Assembly: GCA_030141605.1 (NCBI GenBank)
Contig: JAQGDQ010000036.1
Location: 868,001 to 932,000, forward strand
Source of the DNA: Tubiluchus corallicola
Taxonomy: Eukaryota > Priapulida > Priapulimorpha > Priapulimorphida > Tubiluchidae
Reading direction: 5' to 3'
DNA: 64,000 bases
Below the pieces are notes generated by a model. It saw nothing but the letters and a program-made list of their open reading frames with translations. It searched no databases and was not told the origin of the DNA. Position numbers and translations under genes: made by a program. Shown here one piece after another: positions 12,173 through 27,300 of this stretch. How positions within the stretch are numbered: position 1 is the stretch's first letter; each line of letters opens with the position of its first letter.

Positions 12173-12391
12173 TTTTCCTCTATCCTTTATGTACTTGTCA
12201 TGTAAGTGGGTTATTTCTCCACTACCTTCATGCTGTGGCACTTCAGGTAAGTAAGCAGGCTCTGGTAAAAGTGAAGTGTGAGAAGACAATTCATCATCGA
12301 TAAATGTAATTGGCTGATTCCATGGCGCCCCTTTCTGAACATCTCGTTCACAAAAATCAGGCAAGTCAGTTGCAGCACAGGAATCATCAAC
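12158..12391 (-). CDS. KCNH2/6/7 (erg): ERG channel exon 19 (C-terminus, stop)
   Basis: 234 bases including TAA: 77 residues beginning [20 protein letters not shown] and ending DRGKISEV. No domain recognised. Acceptor TTTGGTAG, phase 0. The last codons and stop lie inside a 62 bp tandem duplication (12049-12172). Confidence 0.82.
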   Translation of the reverse strand, partial: VDDSCAATDLPDFCERDVQKGAPWNQPITFIDDELSSHTSLLPEPAYLPEVPQHEGSGEITHLHDKYIKDRGKISEV

Positions 12392-15300
12392 CTACCAAAA
12401 AGTGATATGAAAACAAAGTGAAAATCTAAATAACAAACACAAAACACTTCATTTACACATTAAAATTTTGAAGAATTAATGACAAAAAAGTAGATGCTTG
12501 AGGTGAGCAGTTTAAACTTACTTGAAGAAATGAATGACTTGATGGTTGGTTTGAATACTGCTGCAGCAAATTGAGTATAAGGCTAATGTCCCGAAAAATT
12601 TTACTTTCCATTCTTTTTACTTGGCTGAAAAATAAAAATACGGGTAATCTTCAATATCTACTTTATTGAAAAAACATGAATTAGATCACTTCAAAATTAT
12701 GTTACATTTCCAAGGGGGCACTAAATCATATTAAAGATAAGCAGAGTAAGATATAAAACCTACATTAAAGGGGAAGACAACGAAATTTTAAAGTAATTCT
12801 CAAAAAAACTTTCCATACAAAGTTTGGTCGCTTAGCATTATTCTTACCTGTATGAAAGTCTTATGAAATTGGAAAAGAAAATTCTTAATAATTTAAAATG
12901 TTTCTGCCAACTCGTAAAATGACACTGTATCACCATCCCAGGGTCCACCGCTGGCTCACCAAAAACACATTAATCTTATTGATAATATAAAGTCATTCAA
13001 ACTTATGCTTAGTTAGCATAGAATGTGCTACAAATGCACTTATCATGTTTTCAACTTTACGCAATGTTAACTAAACTTGTTTCAAACAACTTACTGTAGT
13101 ACCTATCGTATTTAATACTAGATAGACAAGATACAAACAAAATCCATCCAAAATTCAACAACTTTTAATAAGAGCAATCTTTTTTTATAGGTTACTGCAG
13201 GTGTGATTATGCACAATCACCACAAGCATACACAACACTTACCATTAAATTGATTGCGCTTAACAGTTATAGATGGGGATAGATTTACAAGTTTTATATA
13301 GCATTCCTACTAATGCAAACTCTGTATGTAATAAGACCAAGTAAGTTATACAAAATTTCAAAGAGCTTTTAAGCTTTATTTATGAAGAGTTTTCCTTTAC
13401 AACACAAAGTTTTACAAGCTTTTTTACGCACACACCTGCAACAACTTAATACTGGTAACAGTTGTTACCCTTTTTGACTATAGGTCTGTTAAGGTAAGGG
13501 CAATTGGCAATGAGGCAATAACGTAAAAGCAATGCTACTAGCTTTTTACTTTGGCTACTATATGTCATTGTCTGCCTAATAATGCAACAAATCACAGCAA
13601 GCAGTTCACACATGTGAGTTTGCTGTCAGAGAGAAAATTCGCGACAAAAAACTCCCTAATTTGAATGTGCCGTAATATATTACTTCGCAAATAAGGCTTT
13701 GAAGATGAATTAGCAAAAATTTATCTTGCACTTTCTTCTAGATTTACCATAGTTTGAACAATCTCTACTGAAGAATAACTTTAGGCAAAGATTTATTCAT
13801 TTTTTTGCAAGAGCAGATTTTCTGCATGTCTACAAACTAACATTATGTCCTCTCTCTTACCGTTGCAAACTATCTATTTGGCTGGCTAATATTTGTGTAT
13901 CTCTGTGACTAAGTTCGTCCGTTTCTAAATCTTGTGAAGAACCTAAAACAGCCAGGCTAGAAGAACGAGAGTGTGGTAACTTTGAAGAAAAACTTGGAGC
14001 TGGAATACCTGCCAGCAGTAGAGAAGTTTCACTAGGCTGTTGGGAATCTCCGTCTTCAGGAGGTGCTGAAATTAAGATAACACTGTTATAAAAAAATGTG
14101 TCATCCAAAACAGAAACAAACAGCTGCAAAAACTGAGTCACACCTTCAGTTTAAAATTCTCGATGTTCAGAATGCCTCTGTCTTATTATTAAAATTTGTA
14201 GTTGTGTACTCAAAAAAAAACATACAAGGATTGTTATTGTACCACTAGTCCGGAATGCTAATCAATGGGTTAGGAGCCATCCACATATAAAGATATAAAG
14301 CTTTTGCCGGATTTCTTTCTCCTCTCAAGGACAGACAACAACATCACTTGTGTTAATTAACGGGAAACCATCAGTGGATTCTACTGGTATCGGTGATGAT
14401 AGCCCCAATTCATTGAACTACCTTATCCAAAGCAATAAGGACCTAGATGGTAACTATCTATAAACGGTCCTTTCTCATATGCCTTTTGAAACTATCAACT
14501 GATGAAGCGCTGATGGTTGATGATGAAAGATGATTCCATGACTGAACTACACGATGCCCCAAAGAAGTGTGATCTGATGTTGGCTCTAGCTGGTTGCACA
14601 AATAACTTAGACTCGTGACCAAGAAGAACTCTGTGAGGCCTGGAAAAAAGTCTGCCTCAGCCAGAACAGTATATCCACTAATTATTTTGAAGCAGTTCAC
14701 AAGGTTTACAGTCTTATGTCTTTGCTCAAGAGTAGAAATTGAAACGGGATCCAAATCAACAGCAAGACAAGTACATCTGTTCTGAGAATTCTTTCGAGAG
14801 CATTCTTGAGAGTAGCACACTGGGGTGACCATATAACCGATGCATATTCCAGAACGCGTCGAACAACAGCTTTATAGAGTGGAATAATTACTGCTGCATT
14901 TCTCGATATCACGCACCGCTTAACTCATTGTCACTGAATGTGAAAAAAGTGAGAAGTTGAAAAAATGTGAATTAGATAATGATATCATGACTAAATAACC
15001 TACCTATCTCGCATTATAATGGTGTTATCACATCTTCTGCCTTCTACCTATCCTAAACTTGATATCATTATATGTGGATGGCGTCTTACTAGTCTTTTTG
15101 CAGAACTGGCTGGACGTATCATTTAGAACAGTGTATCGTTGTTATAGACTTTTAGACCAAAAATTTAGAATATTAAGTAACACTATTGTGACATCACAAT
15201 ATAAAAACTGGTCAAAAACTTATTACACAAACAACAGGAACAAGAACAAGAACAACATTGTTTCAAAACTGATGGTTTTACAGAGCTACTTCGCAAACGA

Positions 15301-18300
15301 GTAACTCAAAAATCCAGTACACCTCTGTTCCCTTCTGGCGAGTATCTATTCTCTTCAGCGCTTTAATTACTGATATTTAAAGAGATATATATGAATGACA
15401 GAAGAAACACCTTCAGCAAATTACTAATTTCTGCAAAACTTTCAACTGTCAAGTTTTAACACACAAGATTTTTGCAAAATATTTATTTCCTCATTTATTT
15501 TCTTTTTGCTTTATAAAATATGGCACTTCCTTAGCTAAAATATTCAATAATAAAACTATCCAGCTGTTTCGACTTGGACTGAGTCTTTATCAAATGTGAT
15601 ATATGTAATTAAAAATTATAACTACGCATTAATTTCCAGTTTCTATACATATTAATTTTCATCAACTATAACAGGTATGTACAAGTGATGCATAACTGAA
15701 GGTACAAGTGAGGTACACAAGTGACGGAAATTTCAATTGTAAATCTGTTGTGCCTCACTTGTAAATACCAGTTATAGTTCACGAACATTACGATTTATAG
15801 AAACTTAAATTAATGCATAACTATAATTTCAAATTATAGCTATCACAGTTGATAAAGTCTCAAACGAAGTAGAAATGCTCTCCGCCAGTATACATGCGTG
15901 TTAGTGTTTCAACTTTATCCCTTTTGCAATGTTGCCCTTTTGTTTTCAACTTCTTTGTTTTTCGGTTGCGCTCATCTTTCTAGTTACAACCTCGTTGCTT
16001 TGCGAGTTACAATAAAGTTGTTAAATTTATTCTTGTCGTCTTGGTGTTTGAGACAAAGCTGGTACATTCTTTAATTAATGGCGCTCAGTGTTTTATCTTT
16101 GAATATTTTCTTTTTCTCTATTTTAGAGCAACAGAAATTGTTTCAATGTGAATATTCGCTAAGATATTTACTAGAGAATGTTCTACTTAAAACATCTTTA
16201 CATGTCATTTTTGAACCCATCCTCATTGTGATTTGTAGTGACTTTGAATGGTAAGAGCAATCAATACATACTGAAAATACTTGTGCAAGAGAAAATTCAT
16301 AAAAACGAACTACATTTTTGAATTTTACTTATTTTCAAAATTTAATTTTGTGTTTAATTTTTGGATTGTTTTGGGATTAAAATTTGGATTTTTAAGTCTG
16401 AATCAAATTTTAAAATTCGAATTTAAATTCTACCTACATTTAGTGTTTTTAGTAATTTTTTGCATTTTTAGAAGAATTTGTTTAAAAAAGAATCTTTAAA
16501 ATCCTCTAATAATTACAGAATTTTTTTTTTAATTATTTTATAATTGGAGTGATTGGTTTATGCCATAGAAAAAATCTTTGTACATTTCTATAAATTTTTT
16601 GCAACCATAAAGCTCTTAAAAGTTCATGGAAAAGAGACATTATGCATAATTGATGCATGTACAAAATGTACTGATGGCAAAGTGACAAATGTTGTCTATT
16701 CCTATATATTTCATTTTAATTTTAAATCATCAGTTGTTGAATGCCCCTGCGACCATTTACGATGCAGCAATGATGAAAGTATGCAAACTCACAAATGTAC
16801 ATAGAGCTGCCTATAATCTAGAGTTAAGCCAAGCTTAGGTCGACCTGCGATGCGACAACTCGTGTCAGCTGACAGTAGACGCATGCTCAGGCCGACTGCA
16901 ATTGATTTCCTGCAACAGGAAGATATGAGATTCTGCAAGTTGCAACTCTGCTCAGGTTGAACACGAATGAGTGTACGCAATAATCCTCGAACAATGCTCA
17001 GTCAAAAGTGGGTGGAGTGAGTAAGCTCCATGAGTACGCTCCATGTAAGCTTTCTTAGGTGGACTGGATATACTCGGAACTAGCGGCGTACCATATACTG
17101 CCAGTTGCAGCCATTTGTCGAGTCTTCAGTTGTTCGCAGTTGTGTTGCATCGCTAGGTCGACCTATGCCTGACCTTAAAGATAGCCAATTGTTTATTTTG
17201 ATTTGTATTTGTACTGTTATTCCATTTCGGCAACAGCAACTGCGCCAAACTGCTACACAGTAAAAGTTTTGTTACTTCTTCTAGTTTCTTTACTTTGGTA
17301 TAATTATATAACTTGTGTTAACTAGTATGTTAAAGACTAGTGTAATTACAAAGTGACATGACTTGCAATTAATGTTAAGGAAATGTTTTTGTCTGTGCAA
17401 CTTCAATCATATGCAAAAAACACAAAATATTGAAGCGCAAGTCGATGTTGCTGTTTTATGTTTCATACTGACAGCTGAACGATTAGTAAAAATAACGATT
17501 GTTTAGTGCAAAAATAGGGTACCAAATCATTTGTGTAGAAAATCTTCTTCAATTTTAAATTTTGTTTTATCCTAACATTTTTTATTTTTACTATTTCAGA
17601 CTGAATACCAATGACGATGGAGTTTTAAATAAATACACAATGTACCCCGAAATTGATTTGGTTAAAAAAGGAAGACAACTGTTCTTATCTTGATTTCATT
17701 CTTGCTTGCATCACCAATAGCAAAGGACTTATCTCCCAGAGACAATGTACAAGAAATCAAACACCATTCCTGACTATTTCACCATGCTTCATCTTTGCAT
17801 TTATAAAACAATGTTCAACTGTTAAAGTGTAAATCTAATATATTGTTGGCAGTTGTTGACAAATGTTGACAGTTTGCTCTTCGTGGCACATAGGTTTTAT
17901 GGAATGTTTGTGATCTGCACACTCAGTAGCCTTATGATTTGGGTGCTAGAAACTGCAAGTTTCATATAAAAATCTGTTTTCTTTGTAAATGTTTAAACTC
18001 TATAAACGCTGTATACGATTTTCATGTCAGCTATAACTGACAGTATCTTTGTCAACATACTACTGGACAACATGCTACTGGCAAATGCACTAAATATTAG
18101 CAGCCATGCAGGGATATGCCTCTTGCACAATCTTAGGTCAGAATGAGAACATTATGGCTATTATGCTGAATTAAATCATTTAACAAGCATTACCTGCATG
18201 CAGACTGGTATCAGATTTAGTTCTAAGATTGGTTACATCGGTCAGACTTTGTTTCATAGAGCGGAGCATGCCTGAAACACATAAGCTTTTATTTGCACAG

Positions 18301-21300
18301 AAGGCTCTTTGAAATTTGAACATAGTTATTATGCACACAAGCTTAAAGCAATACCACACTTAACTATGAAATAGCACAAAATTTTCTTTGTACTGTGTAA
18401 GTGTATTTAAGTTATCTCAAAATCTTGATTGGTGAGGGACAAAAAACAATGGTACACAACATGTAAAGGCATTACCTCTAACTATATTTCGAAATAGCAT
18501 TAACATCTGTTAAGCAACTTTCGCAAAAATCTAAATGATGAAAAATTTTGCAAACTACGCCATTAAAATGAAAATTTAAAAGTATTGCAAATACACTTAG
18601 ACGATACACACACATAAATTAGTAAGCAGTAGCATATAAAAACCAAAATAGACACCCTTGTCAACAATAAGATATGTTTCTGTGCCCTATAATATTCAAG
18701 AGCAGAGGTGTGCAAATTATCTGACTAGCCGGGTCACATTAAACTTTCCCACAATTCCTACAGACATAGGCAGTTTGATTCAGGAGCCAAGAACAGTAGG
18801 ACTTAATAACGATTTTGTACATCTGATCCATGCACGTCATTTCTACTACACTCACTAAACTATTTTAGAAGTTACTAAAATTTATATTAAAAACCATATA
18901 TTTCAACTATTACGTCAGATAGTGGTAATTTCATTACAATGCATATTAGCAATGTGTATCACACAGTCTGTGTAGTGCAGTACATATTAAGCTGTCTTGA
19001 CTCGATGTTCTTTTTAAATCTCCCTCTTTTTTCTTATCCATGATTCTGATCTATACGAACACTACAGCTGATGAAACAATGAAAGAGCCACTGATCGAGG
19101 TGAGCCTAAGCAGAAACTAAAATCTGGGAATCCCCCTATATCAGGGGCGACCACACTTTTTCAGCTTGCTGGTTACTTACAAATTGATCTGCCCAGTCGT
19201 CTTTTTGGTCATAGTAGGAAGATCATTCTGACTTGGTTATTCTATAATTTTATTTATAATTTATTTTGTAAAATAACCAAGTCAAAATGATCTAGCTGCT
19301 GTGACCAAGAAGACGACTGGGCAGGTCAACAGCCTCAATAATAGAAGCCCAGAGATTGGCTGGTTGGTCTTCCTGCCAGCCAATCAGATTGCTTCTCACA
19401 TTTCTTGCACATTTGAGCGTTTCAATGGCGGCTTCCGTGACAGTTTGCTGTGTTCTGTCATTACATCGCTTTTTTGTGTTCCAAGTGAGCAACATGTAAT
19501 TTCGTCATGTCCGACAGTGACATTAAGTGACAACCGTCTTGTAAGGGTCAATGCAATCCGATCAAGTGGAAAAAACTACCCGCACTATCTTTGCGATCGT
19601 GGCGTGGACTTCAACTGGATACACTCAATTCATCGCTCGGGCTGCACTTTCATTAGGTTGACAAATCTGTTTGCGGGCTGCACAAGATCTCTCGGTGGGC
19701 CGCAAGCGGTCCCGCGGGCCGCAGTTAACACACCCCTGGTCAAGAGAATGTGGCATTACCTTGCATTTACAGAACTGCTGAAAGTCACTGTGCACATTTG
19801 TCAAAATGCATATATATATTTTACATGAAAATCAAACTAAAAATAGCTTTCTTGGAGAGAGATGTAGGAACACATTTTGGCACTTTCTTATTGCTATGTT
19901 TGCTTTTGCTTTTTAAAAATCTTAAACAAATGGAATTAAGTTACACACCTGACACAGAAATGCTTGGAGCAGACCCAGGAAATGTATGTTTAGTACTGCG
20001 TCTACCTGTTTTAATCTTGGGAGCTTCATCTGGGTTTGACCTAAAGAAACATTGAAAACAAAATGCATCTTGCTGTAGAAAATAGCCATTCGTGTAAACT
20101 TTTATTATCAAAAAATGTGTAAAATGTACTTTCCAAATATGTAAATCATCCCATTAATATAAACTTTCTCCCTTTGTAAAAAAAATTTCCCTTTTATAAA
20201 AAGGGCATCACTTTAGACACGAAATAAAAGACAATTTTTTTGGAAATAGAAACTGCCTGGCTTAGATCTGCCATTGTCTGTATTACTTATGATGATTTCT
20301 GGTATGCCATATTAGACTGAAGAAAAAACTTCAAACGTACTGCAATTTTCAGTTATTCCTGCATCCTGCAGTCCTTCCAAACATTATATGCATTTGCATC
20401 TGAAACCTTACTTAACTGTACAAATGGATAATATGGAAAGTGCAATAACAAACAGAAAAACACAAACAAATAAACGTTGGTAATTTGTTAATAGTGTTTT
20501 GAGTCTTGATAAAAGTGACTCACTTTGCAAGCGATAATTCTAATGCTCCCAGACCAGGAGTGTTCATATGATCATCGCTAGACAAGTTACCCGTGCAGCC
20601 ATCGATTTCAACATCATTGGAATGTGATTGTTTCATTTTTGACCGTACCCTTCTTCCTTTACTAGACTGAAGTCTTCGATGTTTTTCTAGAAACATCAAT
20701 GAGATATTAAAATGACATAATTTAGCTATATAAGAGGTTTGTTACTAGTATGAGTTACAACCGTAATGAAAGTATATAACAAAACATATATAAGTGATAC
20801 TTAATTATCAACTGACGGGATTATAACACAAGTAACTCTATAAAAAGTGACACCTCTATAAAGAAAGCAAACCTGACTGTTTCTGTTTAGGCGGTAATGG
20901 ATTCCGACAGCTTCTGCAAAATGATCTAGCTGTAGTGGTGTCACTCGAACTACTACTGTCATCTACTTGATTTGGTACTTTTCCAAGACCAAAACTGCTT
21001 GTTGCCTTATCTAATTGTTCCTGCATGAAAATAAGGCAAAGAAGATAAAGAGTAGCTTAAATTCTGATGTCAAATTACTACTTTTCCATTTTAGTGATTT
21101 AATTTATCTATTTATTTATCTTTATTATTAAAGAAATAAAGGACTATATGCTGTACATAAAGCAAAAATCACAAACTTCGAAAATGTTCATGTGTTTTCA
21201 TCTATTACAACAAGTCAACTATTATGCAGTAAAACAGTCTTCACATTTACAATATTTTATCAGATAACAGTGTGCCAGTTAGCTTTTGTTGAGTAATATG

Positions 21301-24300
21301 AATGCAACGTCAAAATGATACTTGTTAAATTTGCACGAGTTTGTCCAATCCATCATGGGGTTTATTGAGGAATGCTTTGGTTAATTTTCGTCGTTAAACT
21401 GAGCATAACCACAGACTTCTATAACACTTAAATACAGATCACGCTCAAAAATAAGAAAGAAGTTAAAATGCCCATAAATCTCAAAATCTCTATCTTATTT
21501 CCGCACTATCTTAATTTCAAGCTAATGAGTGCAGCTAATGGCCCAGCAACCTGCTCTTCCTTCACTGTTAAGATACAATATGAAAATTCACAGTGTATCA
21601 GGCTCTATTATTGATGTGTTAAATTTATTAAAACGTATTCATGTCTGGTATTTGAAAGTGCATTGTTTGTATGTGGGTGGAAAAACTATTGCACTATACC
21701 ATTTTAAAACATTGCATTTTGCACACACAATTAAAAAATTAAAATTTTGTGCTTTTGGCTTTTCCAATAACACCTACACAAATGATTAAAAAGCACCATG
21801 AAAAACAGCAAGTTTTTGGACCTGAACTTACATCACGCAAAACAAAAGTTATCTCCAAATTGTTTGCAAAGTGTTCTGCAAATTCCGGGTACAACTCTAA
21901 TACTTCGAGTAAGTCGTCACGTAACACTTTGTGTAGATCACAGTATGTAAGCGCTCGCACAACACAAGATGATTTACCAATTGTGCTATATCGCATTGGA
22001 TTTTCTCCAAATGTGTCATCTTTCCCTGTAATATAATTCAGAGTTTAAATAACAAAGCAAAATGCCCTCAGTGACATATAAACACCAGCTTAGCATAGAA
22101 CGGTTTGCAAATGTTGAAACTAGCTGCATGTAGCAAGCACTTGAACGGCAATTGCAAGTAATCCTGTGGCTGAGCAATCAATGTCTGTATGCAGATAAAA
22201 GTGTTACGCCTCCCAAAAGCATTGTTTCGGTAAATTCTACTAGGGTAGGTAACAAAAAGTGATTAACGAGGTCATTAATCATCAACCTTAATTTTTCACC
22301 TACACTTTGTTTATACAGTGTCGTACTATCAACTTTTTATTACATCGTTATTCTGCTGGGGGCTAATACTGTGCTATTAACGAATTCCAATCCAGTGTTA
22401 GCGACCTTAATACAGAGAAACATGTGCCTGCAAAACTACAGTCTCTGCAACACAATTAGCATAAACAAATACAGGGTATTGTATAAACTGCAAAAAGAAA
22501 ATCTAATAATGTTTAATATTTGGATGTTTAGAGAAGCCATATTTTTTACAGAAGCAAAGAATACTATAATGTCTAGTATTCTGCCTTGTACCATAAGACA
22601 ATAATAGCTCTACAAATCACATTTTATTAAGCTAACAGAAACAGCATAACTTTATGATATATGTATCAAATGCTTAATAGTTATATATTGCAATAGGGAC
22701 ATAAAGAACTAGGGTCTGATGCAAATATTATTCTTTACTCAAGAAACATTGGGTATCGCACTTTGGTATCCATACATATACAATGTCTGCAACATTCACA
22801 AGATAAAGAAATTATACCTAAAATAGCCATTACTATATCATCTTTCAGAACCTCTATCGAACCCCTGGAGACAAAGTAAATGGCATTCAGAAGATCACCC
22901 TTGTGGACTAAAGTGTCACCAGGCGGTGCATGAGTTGTGCGGAATTTAACAGAAAGAGCACGTAAGCAGCCTTCACTTGCTCCTCGAAAAGCAGAACACT
23001 TATTGAGAAGATTCCTATTCAAATGAAGACAGATATCTGCTTGCAGACATTCTGGAAATCCCTTTAATACCTGTAAGCAATAGAAAATTGCTGATAACAT
23101 GCTCTACACCCTCTAAATTGTGCGATCCATCACAACATGCAAACGATCAATGGTGAAGCAATAATGCACATTGTATTGGACATTAGCAACTATTACATCA
23201 CTTTCACTTTGAGAATAAGTCTATAATGCAAGACCTATGATCTAACATTTACTTTTGGCTTGAAGTTTCTAAATAATTGAAAGAAGTTTAAGTTAACTGA
23301 AAGAGGACATTTAAACATTGTACTGATATCAAGGGCTCATTTCCTTAAGCACTACAAACAAAGAGATTATGTTACACGTAGGCCTACTTAAAACATAAAC
23401 CAAATGAAAATAGTTTAAATCCAAATATTCTATTAAAAAGTTGCCAGTAAAAGACCCTGCCTACGCTAAATTTAAGTGCAGTAAGGTCTTATTCGTACGA
23501 GTAAGCCTTTTGATAAGCACACTGATGTCAGTTGAACATTACCATATTCATATCAATGCCATTTGTGTAAGCCCAGGCATGTTGAAAGTACTCTTCCAGG
23601 CGCTGTCGTAGTGGGTTAGGAATCTGATGGAATTTAATGAACTCTCGAACGCGAAGCATTTGTGTGTGATAGCGTGTGGTACCAGAGTATAATCGCTGTA
23701 TGATGGCAGAAACGTTTCCAAACACACTGGCATACATTAAAGCTGAAATACAAGTTAGGTAAATTTGGGACTGACTGAAAGTACATAATAGAAAGATATG
23801 CAAAAATATACTTTCAAAGTTACTAAATGCAATTACTAAATGAATAAGAAAGTTGTTTTAAATGTAACAATATTAACATAATTAACAGCTAATTTAGGAT
23901 CAATTAACACTTTATTAAATTTTTAGCGCATTTTACTTACAAAGACAACCAATATAAATTTTATAAGCAACATTATCATTTCAACTACTGCATATATCTT
24001 TTGCAAGTTTGGCAAATTTAGAAGACTTACTTCTTTGGTAGATTTAGCTGAAACTATCAAAAACTTTTTAAGCTATTTTTTTATGTTGTTCAATGTAATT
24101 GCATAATAGCCTTAGCAAGTATATAAGAATGACTATTTTAAATGATAAAAAACTGCGTTAAAAACAATGGATCCAGATATATACTCAAGTGGACATTTCA
24201 TACATAAAACTTGCAAAGTGTGGTTGTAATTCTGAGTTAAAATTCTAAATGAACCCAGGGACCAACAAGCTCATTTAGCATTTTAAGTGAAAATTATTAT

Positions 24301-27300
24301 TCAAACTTTGTATTATAATCTAATTTTCTCTTATTTTGCAATTTTAATTCATTTTTAAATTCAAGTGCAAGTCACTTTGCATAACCCATCACAAACAATT
24401 TAATCTGATGTATTTTTCACAGTAACATATCATAGGCATTTATATTTGCTCAATATTTATAAATCCTGTTTTTTGAACCTCAGTCAAGTTTATACAGGTA
24501 TGTCAATTCATTTAATTTAGTTTCTTTAATTAAGCTTTTACCCTGGCAATTCAACTGTATAGTGTTTGACTTTTTTCTATACGGTTGTTTTTATTCTAAC
24601 TTATTTTTTAATTCAATGAGGCTTAGCTGCTAGCTATTTCTGTTTTTAGTCTTTACTTTTATTCGTAATTTTCAGCTGATGAAGCCCGTTAAGGTTTAAA
24701 GATGATAGACCTTTCCAAAACCTTTGTATTTTGTGCAATGTAATTATAATACAATTTATTTGCATGCTTTACTTAATTTGTTCGGTTTTGCATCGAAGTC
24801 CATAAAATTACCAAAGAAGAGGAAATGCAAAAACTAGTTGATTTAAACTTTAACATAACATCAAATTTGTTCTTTGTTCACCAAGCATAGATGTTAGCCA
24901 AATTTGGTTCACATGAAAAGATGCAATATATAGGAGAACCAAATATGTATTGCATAGCACATGTGTGTGTGGGCGTGCCTGTCTACTGTGGGATCATATC
25001 TTTTTGTAAGGCAAAAAATAACCAAGTCTTACTAGATCTTATGATTGCCAAACCGAAAAGATGCAATATAGGAGAATCTAAAGATGTACTGCATTTACGC
25101 ATATATGTCTTACTAGATCTTATCGACTGTCAGATTAGTTTGCAATTGATTAATAGTCTGACTACAAAATTACTTATTAGCAACACTGCTATGAATCAAT
25201 AAGCAGCACTAGCTCCCTGCTTGATAAATAAAACACTCACAATGTGAAAACTACAAATCAATTAAAAACAATGGTTCTTTCAGCATCATGCTCATAACAC
25301 TGAAAAGTAATTAAATGGCATTGATTGGCACACACTTTAAATTCCAGTTTGATCTATTGCTGGTAACAGCTACCGTCTACACTTTATAGAACTTACTTAG
25401 TTGACCAGGTTATTTATCAATTTGTAGACTTTTTGCCGATAATGTAAATGAAATTTGCAAGTAGTCTGAACAAAATGACATGAAATACTTACATCCTATC
25501 AACATCACCGATATGGAAAACACTTTTTCTGAGTTTGTATTTGGAGACACATTTCCAAATCCCACACTAGTTAAACTGCTAAATGTGAAATATAAAGCCG
25601 TGATATATTTTGATGGTATAGAAGGCCCACTGTTCGTAGCATTTGTATACGGTTGGTGAGACTGTTGTGCTAAGTCATCTAACCAGCCTATTTGTGGATC
25701 ACCTGGTCGTTGCAGTCTTTTTTCAGCATTACCTATAGCATACCATATGCATGCCAGCCAATGAGCTATTAAGGCAAATGCAGCCATTAGTAATAATAAC
25801 ACAGCAGCGCCATATTCTGAGTAACGGTCAAGTTTCCGGGCAACACGGACCAATCGAAGCAAGCGAGCTGTCTTCAGCAACCCAATCAAAGTTGTGGCCT
25901 GTTAAAGAAAAAAATAGCAATGTAAATTTGGTGAAACATTCAGAATACACTCATCTGTGTTTTAGACTTTCTAGTATCAAAAACACGCACAAATAAGTTG
26001 CGAACAAGTCAGTCAACCATCTCTGTCATCTCAGTCAAATTTTATTATATGTATACAGTTCATTTATTTTTAAAACAGTGGTATTTGCTGAATATTGCAG
26101 TGCAATTTGCTAATAATAGCACATGTTTAAAACAATGTTTCTGCCAAACATGCTGTATTCTTTTTCAGCCTGTTTTGGAGAAAGATGGAAGTAGGAATGA
26201 GTGGATTGGTCATACACAACCAGCAAGCACACAGACAACATATTACCATGACCTGGCTTAGTCTTTGATAAAAAAACAGCAATCTAAAATGCGATGGATG
26301 AACTACAACACAAATCACTTTGTAGTCCTATCCTTGCTACCCAGTCAACCATAAACTAAGCCACAAATTATACAGCATATGATATAGCTGAAAATTTCAT
26401 AACCAGCAAACTTTTAATAATGTTAAAATGAACTGTGAACACAAACGATTTTGCGGATTCTTTTGTACATACCTCATCTGTGTGGGTTCCAAACAACAAC
26501 AAATCAAATGGAATAGCAGCTACAGCATCTATTAAAAACCATCCTTTAAAGTAATGGATAGCAATCTTACCAGGATGGCTCACTACTTCATCATTCTTAT
26601 TCACATAAGTAGTTCTAAAGTTTATCAATATATCTATTATAAACATAACGTCCACTATTAAATCTATTATCACCAATGGATCATCATATCGCTGTTGATT
26701 TGAACTGTTCTGCCGAGTCTCTGGGTTAGAGTTCTTAGCAATCTGTTTCTTTTCATCGTTCAACAAGAATGCGGCGGTGTAAGGAGTAAAGATAGCCGTA
26801 TAGATAACAAGAAGAAGAATAATCCAGTCCCAGACTGCTTTGAATGGCGAATAATGAAGTATTGTCCACTTATGGATTCTTGCTGGTGATTTGTATTCCG
26901 GCAATGGCTCTTCTCCTAAAGTCAACACCTGGAACAAGGAAGAAACCATTAACAAAACGAGCTTAAAATGTGGCAGTGACAATTTTCTCAGATGCACATC
27001 TATATTTAGAGTAACTGAATGAAATCTAAAGCAGACTGAAATCTAAAGCACGAACTCACTGGAATAGATTAACTGTACTGGTCATCAACCTCAAAGGCAG
27101 GAAAAAATCATTTTAAGGACATTCATTACACAGGATTAAATCGTAGTACAATAAATTTGGCATATGCACACCTAACACGGGCATACAACTATAATTATAA
27201 GCCATGGCTTAGTGCTGGATTAATTTAGACCAAAAGAAAATAAATGTTTAAATTTCAAGGAATTGCATTTTTCTAATAAATGAATCGTCCCTCTTTCCCA

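Larger units (their letters stand above)
14066..18193. other. ERG intron 16 (4.1 kb)
   Basis: Holds a LINE 3' fragment, a palindromic element and a TTAA-flanked element, listed separately. Short frames at 15059, 16281 and 16553 look like AT-rich noise. Confidence 0.6.

Noticed and set aside
19301-19828. 175-codon plus-strand frame as a gene
   Set aside because: It lies within the hAT element and runs through its right terminus; no transposase or other domain is visible.
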